Below are positions 41,555-49,709 of a DNA stretch of 64,000 nucleotides, piece after piece (position 1 is the first letter of the stretch; each line of letters starts with the position of its first letter). Position numbers and translations under genes: made by a program. Origin of the DNA: Fulvitalea axinellae (GTDB lineage: Bacteria > Bacteroidota > Bacteroidia > Cytophagales > Cyclobacteriaceae); the NCBI RefSeq assembly GCF_036492835.1, contig NZ_AP025314.1:1922001-1986000 (forward strand), given 5' to 3'. The notes under the pieces are model-generated. The model did no database searches. It had not been told where the DNA came from and saw nothing but the letters and a program-made list of their open reading frames with translations.

Positions 41555-42019
41555 ATGGGGAAAGATTATTTAAAAACTTTAGAGTATGTCGGCTTTACGG
41601 CAAGGCTGAAGCGCCTAAGTGATACACTCATTTATGATGCGAAGGAGGTCTACAAACAGTTGGATCTGGAGATAGAACCCAACTGGCACGTAATCATTTT
41701 GCTACTCAAAAAGGAAGAAAAACTGAGTGTAACGGAAATCTCAAAGAAGCTGGGGTTTTCGCATCCGGCCGTTATCAAGATTACAAGAAAGATGAAGGAA
41801 AAGGGTTTCTTGAATAGCGTGACCGATAAAACGGACAGTAGAAAACAACTGCTGAGTTTATCCGAAAAAACGATTCAATGCTTACCCGCATTAGAACAGC
41901 AATGGGACCTTATTCAAAAGGTAATCAAGGAGTTTGTGTCTCCAAGCTTTTTAAAAGAACTCGACAAAACGGAAGATAAATTATCTGAGAAGAGCTTATT
42001 AGAGCGTGTAATCAAATAG
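41555..42019 (+). CDS. MarR-family transcriptional regulator
   Basis: A 154-aa winged-helix regulator. The HTH spans about 60-95 (LSVTEISKKLGFSHPAVIKI, TRKMKEKGFL) with a basic wing (VTDKTDSRKQLLSL). N- and C-terminal helices make the dimer. Two GTAACC(G/A)GTTAC operators sit just upstream, so it most likely represses its own operon, which continues with two acetyltransferases and a small membrane protein. The gene and the three that follow have a lower GC content than neighbours, which suggests acquisition as a cassette. Confidence 0.9.
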   Translation: MGKDYLKTLEYVGFTARLKRLSDTLIYDAKEVYKQLDLEIEPNWHVIILLLKKEEKLSVTEISKKLGFSHPAVIKITRKMKEKGFLNSVTDKTDSRKQLLSLSEKTIQCLPALEQQWDLIQKVIKEFVSPSFLKELDKTEDKLSEKSLLERVIK

Positions 42020-42026
42020 TATAAAT

Positions 42027-42491
42027 ATGAAAACCCTTCAGATTGTAAATTTTGACAAGCGTTACGCTAAGGATTTTGAGGCGCTCAATACCCAATGGCT
42101 GGCTAAGTATTTCTATGTTGAGGAGTATGACAAACAGGTTTTATCAAATCCCGAAGAATACATTATAAGAAAGGGCGGGCATATTTTTATGGCGACAATA
42201 GAGGGCAAAGCGATTGGTACGGTAGCCTTGATTAATAGGGATAATAATACTTTTGAACTCTCTAAAATGGCTGTCGAAGAAGAGGCTCAAGGAATGCGAA
42301 TAGGCCAAAAGCTAATGTATTACGCTATCAATTTTGCGGGAGAGAACAATATCGATCGCTTATTCCTGGATTCGAATACCATTTTAAAGCCGGCCATATC
42401 ACTCTACAAAAAAGTGGGTTTCAAGGAAATACCTGTTCCAAAAAACACCCCTTATGAGCGTTGTAATATCAGAATGGAATTAATGATTTAA
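42027..42491 (+). CDS. GNAT N-acetyltransferase
   Basis: A 154-aa acetyl-CoA-dependent acetyltransferase. The acetyl-CoA site follows the GNAT pattern: LSKMAVEEEAQGMRIGQKLM (R/Q-x-x-G-x-G/A, about 85-104), then AINFAGENNIDRLFLDSNT and LYKKVGFKEI. It begins 7 bp after marR and is followed 5 bp later by a small membrane protein gene, so it belongs to a four-gene operon under the MarR operators. Its substrate could be a toxic amine, an antibiotic or an amino acid; nothing here decides. Confidence 0.88.
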   Translation: MKTLQIVNFDKRYAKDFEALNTQWLAKYFYVEEYDKQVLSNPEEYIIRKGGHIFMATIEGKAIGTVALINRDNNTFELSKMAVEEEAQGMRIGQKLMYYAINFAGENNIDRLFLDSNTILKPAISLYKKVGFKEIPVPKNTPYERCNIRMELMI

Positions 42492-42496
42492 GATGA

Positions 42497-42712
42497 ATGA
42501 ATGATGCAGTCGGATTTTTCGCCTTGAGTATTGCGCTATTCGCCATGTCGAATAAGGATATGATAAAACTTAGACGATGGCACTTGCTGTCGAGCGTATT
42601 GTACATAGTCTACGGTATACTTACCTCCGCCTATCCGGTAATATTAGGCGCCGTTCTATACTGCGGCATACACGCTTGGCATATTTACAGAGAATCAAAA
42701 CTTAAATTATGA
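42497..42712 (+). CDS. Small YgjV-like inner-membrane protein
   Basis: A 71-aa protein that is mostly membrane: helices at about 3-18, 28-45 and 47-63, ending with basic residues (HIYRESKLKL). The arrangement resembles short YgjV-type membrane proteins. It overlaps the downstream GNAT gene by 4 bp (42709-42712), so it is a genuine translated member of the operon. The start is ATG 42497; the ATG at 42493 is out of frame and closes at once. Function unknown. Confidence 0.7.
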   Translation: MNDAVGFFALSIALFAMSNKDMIKLRRWHLLSSVLYIVYGILTSAYPVILGAVLYCGIHAWHIYRESKLKL

Positions 42713-43188
42713 TTAGAAAAGCAACCATTAAAGATATTGATCAAGTTTGGAAGATTTTTCATGCGGTAATCCAAACAGAGGATACCCATGTTTTTTATGC
42801 CGATACCCCCAAAAGCGACCTAGAAAAACATTGGTTTGCCAGCTATATGCATACCTATGTTTACGAAGAAAACGATCAAATTCTAGGGACATATTATGTA
42901 AAGCCCAATCAGATTGATTTGGGTAGCCATATAGCCAACGCCGGTTATATTGTTTCGCCTGATGCCCAAGGAAAAGGGATCGGAAAGAAACTTTGTAAGC
43001 ACTCTTTGCAAGTCGCTAAAGAACTCGGTTTCATTGCCATGCAATTCAATATTGTAGTAAGCGTAAATAAACCCGCTGTCGGGCTTTGGCGGAAATTCGG
43101 ATTTGAGATTATCGGTACCACTCCAAAAGCATTCAAGCATAAATCCTTGGGTTTGGTGGACGCGTATATCATGTATAGAGAATTATAA
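42709..43188 (+). CDS. GNAT N-acetyltransferase (second of the cassette)
   Basis: A 159-aa GNAT protein, different from the first. The core has GSHIANAGYIVSPDAQGKGI followed by GKKLCKHSLQ as the acetyl-CoA loop (Q-x-x-G-I-G-K), and GLWRKFGFEIIGTTP as the C-terminal helix-strand. Its closest family by pattern is the GNAT group of N-acyltransferases acting on small amines or amino acids. It is the last gene of the MarR cassette, with translation coupled to the membrane protein gene. Confidence 0.88.
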   Translation: MIRKATIKDIDQVWKIFHAVIQTEDTHVFYADTPKSDLEKHWFASYMHTYVYEENDQILGTYYVKPNQIDLGSHIANAGYIVSPDAQGKGIGKKLCKHSLQVAKELGFIAMQFNIVVSVNKPAVGLWRKFGFEIIGTTPKAFKHKSLGLVDAYIMYREL

Positions 43189-43375
43189 AATAGAATATTA
43201 GAGACTTAACATGGAACACTAAAACGGCCATTGAAGAAATTCAGATGATGTTTTTTAACGAGTGATGTTTGACTATCCTCTTTATGCGTTTCTGAAAAAG
43301 CTGTGGTTAATTATTGTTTTTAGGAAAAGAGAACAGCCTTACAAAAAATGAGTTTTTTCGGTGACTAAAGCCTAG

Positions 43376-43383
43376 TATCTTTG
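43376..43383 (+). promoter_or_regulatory. -7 element for trmH
   Basis: TATCTTTG matches TAnnTTTG. The predicted start is near 43390, about 30 nt before the ATG at 43421. Confidence 0.5.
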
Positions 43384-43420
43384 CTTTTTGTATTAGCGGA
43401 GAACAAGACAAAATCTGAAG

Positions 43421-44122
43421 ATGGAGGAAAAGCCGATAGGGGAGTACGAGAAGGGATTGATGGAATTTTTTCGGGATTATGTGACTGAAAACAAGCAATC
43501 CCTGATTGAAAACGCGCTCAACGAACGTACCCGTTATGTGACTGCCGTAGTGGAAAATATATATAAGTCGCAAAACGCCAGCGCCGTTTTGCGGACTTGC
43601 GATTGCTTTGGAGTGCATGATTTTCATATCGTGGAGGACAGCCCGCGTTACAAAATGAACCCGAACGTATCGAAGGGCGCCGGGGCTTGGGTGAATATCC
43701 ATCGCTATGACGACGAGGCAGGTGATAATACGGAAGTTTGTTATGAGCGTTTGAAGTCGGAAGGCTATAAGATCTACGCCACTTCTCCGCACGCTTCCGG
43801 AGTGCCGATAGAGCGTGTTCCTCTGGACTCTAAAGTGGCTGTCGTGTTTGGTAACGAGCATTCGGGTCTGAGCCAAAAAGCGCTGGACATGGCCGACGGT
43901 TACATTACTTTGCCAATGTACGGCTTTACGGAGAGTTTCAATATTTCGGTTACCGCTTCCATCTGCCTACACAATTTGGTGAACAGGCTTCGGGAGACGG
44001 ACGTGGACTGGCATCTTAGCCAAAAGGAAAAAGACGCGATCCGGTACCGCTGGTATAGGCGGGTGGTGCGCAAGGCCGAAGCGCTTGAGCGAAGATATAG
44101 AGAAGAAAAAGGGCTGTTATAA
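43421..44122 (+). CDS. trmH: TrmH-family tRNA/rRNA 2'-O-methyltransferase
   Basis: A 233-aa SPOUT enzyme, most likely tRNA Gm18 2'-O-methyltransferase. The three SPOUT motifs are clear: ENIYKSQNASAVLRTCDCFG (motif 1 with the catalytic Arg), KVAVVFGNEHSGLSQKAL (motif 2, SAM knot), and YITLPMYGFTESFNISVTAS (motif 3). The N-terminal 40 residues and the Arg-rich C-terminal helix (RYRWYRRVVRKAEALERRYR) are TrmH features that hold tRNA. It has its own promoter and terminator. Confidence 0.9.
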   Translation: MEEKPIGEYEKGLMEFFRDYVTENKQSLIENALNERTRYVTAVVENIYKSQNASAVLRTCDCFGVHDFHIVEDSPRYKMNPNVSKGAGAWVNIHRYDDEAGDNTEVCYERLKSEGYKIYATSPHASGVPIERVPLDSKVAVVFGNEHSGLSQKALDMADGYITLPMYGFTESFNISVTASICLHNLVNRLRETDVDWHLSQKEKDAIRYRWYRRVVRKAEALERRYREEKGLL

Positions 44123-44153
44123 AGGGATGTGTCGAACATCCCTTTCTTTTTTC
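44121..44153 (+). terminator. Intrinsic terminator of trmH
   Basis: AAAGGGATGT (44121-44130) pairs with ACATCCCTTT (44136-44145), then a T-tract. The left arm overlaps the stop codon. Confidence 0.9.
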
Positions 44154-44210
44154 CGTATTTACAGAAGCCCGGTAAGGTTCCGGGTGTTTTGTGACTTTTT
44201 CCGATAAAGA

Positions 44211-44726
44211 ATGATTGGGTTGGAGCTGACATACGATGAGAAGTGCCGCTGTGCCGAAGACGAGTTTTGCTATTTCATACAGCATGTAGACCATTTTACA
44301 GAAGAGGAGCGCAACGCTATCCGCAGACATATCCTTGAGAAAAGAATCACCGGAGCACTTTATGTCAGTTCCATATTGGCCGGTTGGAGTGTCGTGGCGG
44401 CATGGGTAGACGCGTTGCTGTTGCCGGGCGTAGCGATCTATTCCATTTTTACCGGAGAGTTCTCATGGCAGGTTCTGGCGCCCGTTCTGGGTTTTTGGCT
44501 GGCTAACGCAACGCTTAAGTTTATATACGTGAGAATTAGCCTACGGCAAACGATCAACGTATGGAAGTCCTTTTTGTCCATTTTGCCCTATGCTGGCTCG
44601 TTGGTTTTGATGGCCGACTACCTTAAAGACGAACCTTTGCTCAGAAAGGCGGTACTACTTTTTATCAAAAATCGCCGTAAGATGGTGGTGCGGAGAGTCA
44701 AAGGTTTTTTTCGGGCAGGAAACTAG
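44211..44726 (+). CDS. Hypothetical membrane protein
   Basis: A 171-aa protein, not recognised. The first 45 residues are soluble with Cys and His (CRCAEDEFCYFIQHVDHF). About three hydrophobic stretches follow (about 48-68, 72-88, 90-108), and then a fourth near 122-137, ending in a strongly basic tail (KNRRKMVVRRVKGFFRAG). It is an inner-membrane protein with probably both ends in the cytoplasm. It lies between trmH and a sigma factor without overlaps. No function is proposed. Confidence 0.65.
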   Translation: MIGLELTYDEKCRCAEDEFCYFIQHVDHFTEEERNAIRRHILEKRITGALYVSSILAGWSVVAAWVDALLLPGVAIYSIFTGEFSWQVLAPVLGFWLANATLKFIYVRISLRQTINVWKSFLSILPYAGSLVLMADYLKDEPLLRKAVLLFIKNRRKMVVRRVKGFFRAGN

Positions 44727-44845
44727 CCTTTCGCTAACGTAAGTATCCGTGTTTTAGTCTTCCGTTTTTAGATTTGTTAACATTTACCTTAACAACTTTT
44801 AACAATATTGAACGAAGGTTAATAGGACGCCCTATCTGACAATCC

Positions 44846-44853
44846 TAGATTTG
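44846..44853 (+). promoter_or_regulatory. -7 element for the ECF sigma gene
   Basis: TAGATTTG matches TAnnTTTG, with no TTG at the expected distance. The start would be near 44860, about 73 nt before the ATG. Confidence 0.45.
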
Positions 44854-44932
44854 TCCTGTGGTTAAATAATTCCAAAACACAGGAGAGGCATATGGTAAAC
44901 GCTTTACGCTAGAGAAAAAAATCAGATTAAGT

Positions 44933-45526
44933 ATGGGCAAATTTGAGAATGATACTGAGTTGATCCGCGACTATTTGAGTGGAGATTCAAAAGCGTTTGG
45001 CGTTATTTACCGTCAGTATAACCGCCGTGTTTTCGCGAAGATTTTTATGATCGTGCGAAACCAGACCGTGGCCGAAGACCTTACCCAAGACACATTCATG
45101 AAGGTGGTGGGCACTTTCAGGAAAAAAGGGTATAACGAGGAAGGCAAATTTTTCCCTTGGTTGATGCGTATCGCGCACAACAAAGCCATTGACCATTGCA
45201 GAAAAGTGAAGCGCTATCCGGAACTTTTGCCGGACGAGGGCGACGACTTTTTCAGACTTTGTGACACATCTGAGGAAAGCTACGAAACCAAACAGATCCA
45301 AGCCGACTCAAGAAGAAGGGTTAGGGAATTGGTGGACATGCTTCCCGAAGCGCAACGCGAGGTCGTGAAAATGAGGAACTTCATGGGAATGAGCTACCAA
45401 GAAATCGCCGACGAGACCGGAGTGAGTATTAATACGGCTTTGGGAAGGATGCGTTATGCGCTCAATAACCTGAGAAAAAACATTAATTATGGAGAGGCCT
45501 CTTACTTCAATGTAGCGGCAAGTTAA
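44933..45526 (+). CDS. ECF-type RNA polymerase sigma factor
   Basis: A 197-aa sigma-70-family factor of the ECF type. Region 2 is at about 15-85 (AFGVIYRQYNRRVFAKIFMI, VAEDLTQDTFMKV, WLMRIAHNKAIDHCRK). Region 4 is at about 132-185 (LPEAQREVVKMRNFMGMSYQ, EIADETGVSINTALGRMRYA). No anti-sigma factor is encoded next to it: the following gene is a membrane protein over 270 bp away with no zinc-anti-sigma motif. It may therefore be a constitutively used sigma like the solitary ones of this phylum. A terminator follows. Confidence 0.9.
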   Translation: MGKFENDTELIRDYLSGDSKAFGVIYRQYNRRVFAKIFMIVRNQTVAEDLTQDTFMKVVGTFRKKGYNEEGKFFPWLMRIAHNKAIDHCRKVKRYPELLPDEGDDFFRLCDTSEESYETKQIQADSRRRVRELVDMLPEAQREVVKMRNFMGMSYQEIADETGVSINTALGRMRYALNNLRKNINYGEASYFNVAAS

Positions 45527-45577
45527 TCGATCACGCTATCGAACTCTCATTTTTAAATATATTTGGTTAGTGGAAAG

Positions 45578-45599
45578 ACCGCCTTTATGGCGGTTTTTC
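45578..45599 (+). terminator. Intrinsic terminator of the sigma gene
   Basis: ACCGCC TTTAT GGCGGT (45578-45594) is followed by TTTT. Confidence 0.8.
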
Positions 45600-45798
45600 T
45601 ATTTTTGTAGGAGTTTGGTACAGTGGGTAAGCCGTATTCGAATCAGGTCTTGGGGTTGGGGAAATCAACGCGTTTTGGTTATCCCGAAATCAGGCTCAGC
45701 CGATTCCGGAAAGCATTGCCTCGTACTGCTTTAACCGATTTTGATATTCAAAGCTTTCGGTTTTCCGGACTGGAAGGAAGTGATGTAAGTTTGTTCGA

Positions 45799-46251
45799 AT
45801 GATAGTATCGAAACCTAAATTCAAAGCGCTCTCGGCCATTGTTATGTTCTTGATTTTGGCTTATGGCGCGCTCTTCTTTAACCTGAGGTCTTTTATGCTT
45901 GAGGGAAGCATGGCTTGGTGGAGATGGTTGCTGACAGTTGTTCTTTGTATGATAGTCGTAGGCGTAACGATCAAGAGCCTGATGGATTTCAAAACGATGA
46001 GGCTTGGCGCCAACGAACTGAAAGTAAAGCGCTACTTCGGCTTGATTAAGGACACTTGGGATTTGACCACGCTTGTGGCTTGGACAGAGGAAAGGATCAA
46101 GACAAAAAACGGCGAGTTCAGGGAATTGACTTTGGTATTTCCGAAAAACAAGGTCGTGAAACTGACGATCCAACAAGACAGCGGTTACGAGAGAATCTAT
46201 AAGTATTTGGTAAAGAAACAAGGCAAGAAGAAAGTAGATCCTGCGAAATGA
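45799..46251 (+). CDS. Membrane protein with PH-like domain, coupled to the subtilase gene
   Basis: A 150-aa protein with two N-terminal hydrophobic helices (about 10-30 and 42-62) and a soluble C-terminal half. That half (TMRLGANELKVKRYFGLIKD, TWDLTTLVAW, ELTLVFPKNKVVKL) has the beta-strand rhythm of bacterial PH-like domains found in small membrane proteins. It overlaps the subtilase start by 4 bp (46248-46251), which implies the two are translated together. A role in the envelope is likely but no function is known. Confidence 0.65.
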   Translation: MIVSKPKFKALSAIVMFLILAYGALFFNLRSFMLEGSMAWWRWLLTVVLCMIVVGVTIKSLMDFKTMRLGANELKVKRYFGLIKDTWDLTTLVAWTEERIKTKNGEFRELTLVFPKNKVVKLTIQQDSGYERIYKYLVKKQGKKKVDPAK

Positions 46252-47861
46252 TAAAGAAAGCGCTCCTCTTATTTTTCCTGTTGCCCATGTCCGTTGCGGT
46301 CTTGGGCCAACGCCGTTATATGGTTTTTTTCAAAGACAAACATGGGAGCGGTTATTCCTTGGCGGAACCTTCGGAGTTTTTGAGCGAAAGGGCGATTCTC
46401 CGGAGAGATAAACAAGGAATTGGTCTGGAGGAACGGGATCTGCCGGTTAGCGCCGTTTATACTGATCAGCTCAAAAATATAGGCTATCAGCCGGAATGGA
46501 AGACCAAATGGCTCAACGGCGTATTGGTAAGAGGCTCAAAAGAGGATTCGCTTCAGATCGCTACCTTGCCCTTTGTAAAAAGTGTGGAGTATGTGTCACC
46601 CGTTTTCGGTTCGGACCTGGCGAAGCGAGAAGCGGAAACACAGGAAGACGAACCGATTCCCGAAGTAACGCAAGGCCAGCGGGGAATGATGGAAGCGCAG
46701 AAGTTCGCCCAGCGAGATTTTCACGGACAAGGAATTATGGTGGCCGTTTTTGACGGCGGTTTCGTTGGTGCTGAGACATCTTTGGCTTTCGGTCATTTAT
46801 GGGCAGAAGGGAAAATCAAAGCGACCAGAAACTACATCGAGCCAAGCCGGAGCGTATTCCGGTATTCCTCTCACGGATCCGAAGTGCTTTCATGCCTGGC
46901 CGGCCAAACAACCGACGGCGAATTTATCGGAACAGCGCCCGGAGCAGACGTAATCCTTTGTGTAACGGAGGATGATCGGGCTTACGAATACGAGCACCGC
47001 ATAGAAGAGTACAACTGGCTTTTCGCCGCCGAATACGCCGACAGTTTGGGAGTTGATATTATCAGCTCGTCGTTGGGATATTATGAGTTCGAAGACCGTT
47101 CGATGGATTACCGTCCGGATGATTTGGGTAAAGGTGTCGCCGTAATATCGAAAGCGGCGAAGTTGGCTTTTGAGCGCGGGATGCTTGTGGTTACCAGCGC
47201 CGGCAACGAAGGAAACGGTTCTTGGCGATATGTCACTTTTCCGGCAGGCGAACCCGAAGTATTGGCCGTAGGCGCGATAGATGATTTTTGGGAACGCGCA
47301 AGCTTTAGCTCGATAGGCTATGAGGGAACGCCTGACAGAATCAAACCCGATTTGGTAGCTTTGGGAGCCGGAGTGCAAACTTTTGGCAAAGGGGATTCGC
47401 CGGTAGCCAAAAACGGGACTTCTTATTCCGCTCCATTGGTGGCCGGTTTCGCCGCCTGTGTCTGGGAAAAGAATCCGGGCTGGCCGGCTTCAAAGCTGTT
47501 GGAAGAACTAAGAGAATCTGGGCACCGGCAAGCTACGCCGGATTTGGAATTGGGCTATGGAGTGCCACAGGCATCTTATTTTTTATCGGACGAGGATGAC
47601 GAGTTCGTGATGTCTATCTTATCCAATCCCGTAACAGATGGCGTAATAACCTTCCGTTTTACGGGCGGAGATCCCGATACGCAATTCAGGTATTGGCTTT
47701 ATGACCTAAGCGGAAGGTTGGTGAAGGATTACGGATTCCAAACGCTTAACCCTTACGGAAAACTACAACTCCCATTGCCGAAAGGAACTCCCAAAGGGAT
47801 TTACTTGCTAAGGGTAGAAAGCAAGTTCAAAAAAGGAACTTTCCGTATTCTTGTCGAATAG
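46248..47861 (+). CDS. Subtilisin-like serine protease with T9SS sorting domain
   Basis: A 537-aa secreted S8 protease. The signal peptide MIKKALLLFFLLPMSVAVLG precedes an inhibitor-like pro-region. The catalytic triad is readable: Asp in VAVFDGGFVG, His in RYSSHGSEVLSCLAG, Ser in KNGTSYSAPLVAGFAACVWE, plus the oxyanion Asn in VTSAGNEGNGSW. The last 80 residues (ILSNPVTDGVITFRFTGG, YWLYDLSGRLVKDYG, PKGIYLLRVESK) are a T9SS C-terminal sorting domain, so the enzyme is exported to the cell surface or medium. Translation is coupled to an upstream membrane protein. The end overlaps a hairpin terminator. Confidence 0.93.
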   Translation: MIKKALLLFFLLPMSVAVLGQRRYMVFFKDKHGSGYSLAEPSEFLSERAILRRDKQGIGLEERDLPVSAVYTDQLKNIGYQPEWKTKWLNGVLVRGSKEDSLQIATLPFVKSVEYVSPVFGSDLAKREAETQEDEPIPEVTQGQRGMMEAQKFAQRDFHGQGIMVAVFDGGFVGAETSLAFGHLWAEGKIKATRNYIEPSRSVFRYSSHGSEVLSCLAGQTTDGEFIGTAPGADVILCVTEDDRAYEYEHRIEEYNWLFAAEYADSLGVDIISSSLGYYEFEDRSMDYRPDDLGKGVAVISKAAKLAFERGMLVVTSAGNEGNGSWRYVTFPAGEPEVLAVGAIDDFWERASFSSIGYEGTPDRIKPDLVALGAGVQTFGKGDSPVAKNGTSYSAPLVAGFAACVWEKNPGWPASKLLEELRESGHRQATPDLELGYGVPQASYFLSDEDDEFVMSILSNPVTDGVITFRFTGGDPDTQFRYWLYDLSGRLVKDYGFQTLNPYGKLQLPLPKGTPKGIYLLRVESKFKKGTFRILVE

Positions 47862-47875
47862 GGCGGTTCCTTTTT
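47830..47875. terminator. Terminator overlapping the 3' end of the subtilase gene
   Basis: AAAAAGGAAC (47830-47839) pairs with GTTCCTTTTT (47866-47875). The left arm is inside the coding region. It can also stop the convergent ydcF-like gene. Confidence 0.65.
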
Positions 47876-47891
47876 CCAATATTATGCATTC

Positions 47892-48671
47892 CTAGAGTTT
47901 CCCTGTGACCTTGTAGGCAATATAGCCGATCATTTCTTTAAATAGCCGGTTCCATTCATCGAGTACTTTAGGACTAGGCATTATCGAATCCATAAAATCA
48001 CGATGCTCGTTGTTTCCGTGTAAATAATCCGAAGCGTAAGGGTCGCAGTCTATTCCGGCTTTTTTGAATGTAGCCAATGCCCTACGCATATGGAAAGCGT
48101 TGGTGACAAGCAGGGGACGTTCTTGCGGGAATTTTTTATCTAAAATTTCCTTGCTGTACAATGCGTTTTGGTGAGTGTTCACGGCTTGTTCGTCCAGAAA
48201 AATCCGGGAAGGAGCGATGCCCGCAGTTTCGTAAAACTTCTTCAAATCCCGGGCTTCTTGTCCTTTTGATTTTTTAAAACTTCCGGCTGTAATCAACAGG
48301 TTTTCGGCTTTACCCTGCGAGTGCAAGAGCAAAGGAACTACAAAGCGAGAGCGGGCGCATTCCTTCTGTACCACACTTTCCAAACTTTGGTTTGGAGCCA
48401 ATCCGCCACCGCCCAATACAACGGCAACCTGGTGGGGTTCCAGCTTAGAAAACTCCGTTTGGGGAACTTGCCACCACTTTTGCGCAGCTTCGTAAATGGG
48501 AGTGTTTCCGAAAACAAAAAGCCAAACTACCGCCAAGCCAAGGCAAATATTCCGGGTCTTGGCCCGCTTTCGGAGTATTAATGCCAAGAGCAGGAAAATC
48601 AATATTTGGTTTGAAGGAAAAACGAAGAAGGTAAAGATTCGTGAAAGCGTTACAAACATCTTTTTGGTCAA
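47892..48671 (-). CDS. YdcF/ElyC-type DUF218 membrane protein
   Basis: A 259-aa protein with two N-terminal membrane helices (about 13-31 and 41-57) and a large domain of the DUF218 family. The DUF218 motifs are present: VAVVLGGGGL (about 82-91), NLLITAGSF with EARDLKKF, EQAVNTHQNALYSKEIL, and LLVTNAFHMRRALATFKKAG. ElyC and YdcF act in envelope and peptidoglycan precursor metabolism in E. coli. It is a single gene on the minus strand. Confidence 0.88.
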   Translation of the reverse strand: MTKKMFVTLSRIFTFFVFPSNQILIFLLLALILRKRAKTRNICLGLAVVWLFVFGNTPIYEAAQKWWQVPQTEFSKLEPHQVAVVLGGGGLAPNQSLESVVQKECARSRFVVPLLLHSQGKAENLLITAGSFKKSKGQEARDLKKFYETAGIAPSRIFLDEQAVNTHQNALYSKEILDKKFPQERPLLVTNAFHMRRALATFKKAGIDCDPYASDYLHGNNEHRDFMDSIMPSPKVLDEWNRLFKEMIGYIAYKVTGKL

Positions 48672-48827
48672 AAATGGTTAGGGGAAATGCCGAGTTGTTT
48701 GGCGAAAGCCAAAAAAGAAAAGGCTGTGTTTTTTCGCTTCGCAATATTGATAAATCGAGGCGGTTAATGCAATCGAAGCCAGAATTAATCAGAATGGGGA
48801 AGTTGAGAAACAGTGAAGAGTAGAGAA

Positions 48828-48856
48828 AAACGAGGAGGCCAGAAACCTCCTCGTTT
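48828..48856 (-). terminator. Terminator of the SDR gene
   Basis: An 11-bp stem AAACGAGGAGG / CCTCCTCGTTT (48828-48838 and 48846-48856) lies downstream of the minus-strand SDR gene. Confidence 0.8.
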
Positions 48857-48940
48857 CGGGAAAATCAAGGAATGATTTTCCAATTCGAATCAAGTTAAAA
48901 AAGTACCTAATACTTAATACCAAATACCTAAGACCAAAAA

Positions 48941-49645
48941 TCACATATTGCGGACATCGACAAAAGAGCCGTTCGGGTATTCCGTAAGTTTTTCCATCGC
49001 CTCGGCCAGCATTGGTCCGGCTTCGTCGGGTTTGGGCATGGCCGGGGTGTCGCGGGCGTCCCGGAGCCTTTGGGCGCTTGGGAAACGCTGGCTGTCCACT
49101 TCTCCGCAGATATAATCCTGCATAGCGGAATCGACCAAGCCGGGAGCGAGTGCATGAATCAGCAGGTTTTCGTTCTCGGCGGCGTAGAGCTTGACCAGCA
49201 TATTCAGCGCAGCCTTTGAGAGAGAGTACCCGGACCAGCCTCGACTACCGTTTACGCTGGCGCCGGAAGAGATGCCTACCACTTGGCTTACGGTGCCGTT
49301 GGCCAAAAGGGCGTCGAGCAGGGTCTTGTTTGCCCAGACGTTGATGTTCATCACCTGTTGCAAGTCCGCTACGGGCGTGTCTTTCATATCCCTGATTTCG
49401 CCCAATATTCCGGCGTTTAATATCGCCAAATCCAGTGTTTCTCCGTTTACGAGCCGCTGAACGGTCGGTGCTATTTGACTGTCGTTTGCCAAGTCCAGTT
49501 CGGCGTAGCGGAAGTTAGGCTCGTTTACCAAGGCTTCGGGCTTTCTTCTGCTGACTGAAAAGATCCTGTGACCTTGGGCTAAATAATGCTTGGCCAATCC
49601 GAGGCCTATGCCGGAACTGCATCCGGTGATAAAGATGTTTTTCAT
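48941..49645 (-). CDS. Short-chain dehydrogenase/reductase
   Basis: A 234-aa classical SDR with a Rossmann fold. TGCSSGIGLGLAKHY (residues 7-21) binds NAD(P), DLANDSQIAP follows, then ILNAGIL, the catalytic Ser in VVGISSGASVNGS, and Tyr-Lys in YSLSKAALNML. The basic residues after strand 2 (SVSRRKPEAL) favour NADP(H). The substrate cannot be given. It is a single gene between the T9SS plug protein gene and the ydcF-like gene. Confidence 0.9.
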   Translation of the reverse strand: MKNIFITGCSSGIGLGLAKHYLAQGHRIFSVSRRKPEALVNEPNFRYAELDLANDSQIAPTVQRLVNGETLDLAILNAGILGEIRDMKDTPVADLQQVMNINVWANKTLLDALLANGTVSQVVGISSGASVNGSRGWSGYSLSKAALNMLVKLYAAENENLLIHALAPGLVDSAMQDYICGEVDSQRFPSAQRLRDARDTPAMPKPDEAGPMLAEAMEKLTEYPNGSFVDVRNM

Positions 49646-49709
49646 TTCAAAATATGAATAATGCGATTAATCGATAGTGGTTGTATACCGTGTGTCTTTC
49701 CGCTTCCTT

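Noticed and set aside
45786..45793. TAAGTTTG as promoter of the 45799 gene
   Set aside because: It matches TAnnTTTG, but lies only 5 bp before the ATG, so the transcript would be leaderless; without a TTG upstream it is more likely chance.
48904..48935. Imperfect direct repeats of TACCTAA/TACTTAA in the gap after the SDR gene
   Set aside because: Three short AT-rich near-copies of seven bases can arise by chance; no symmetry or regular spacing supports a function.
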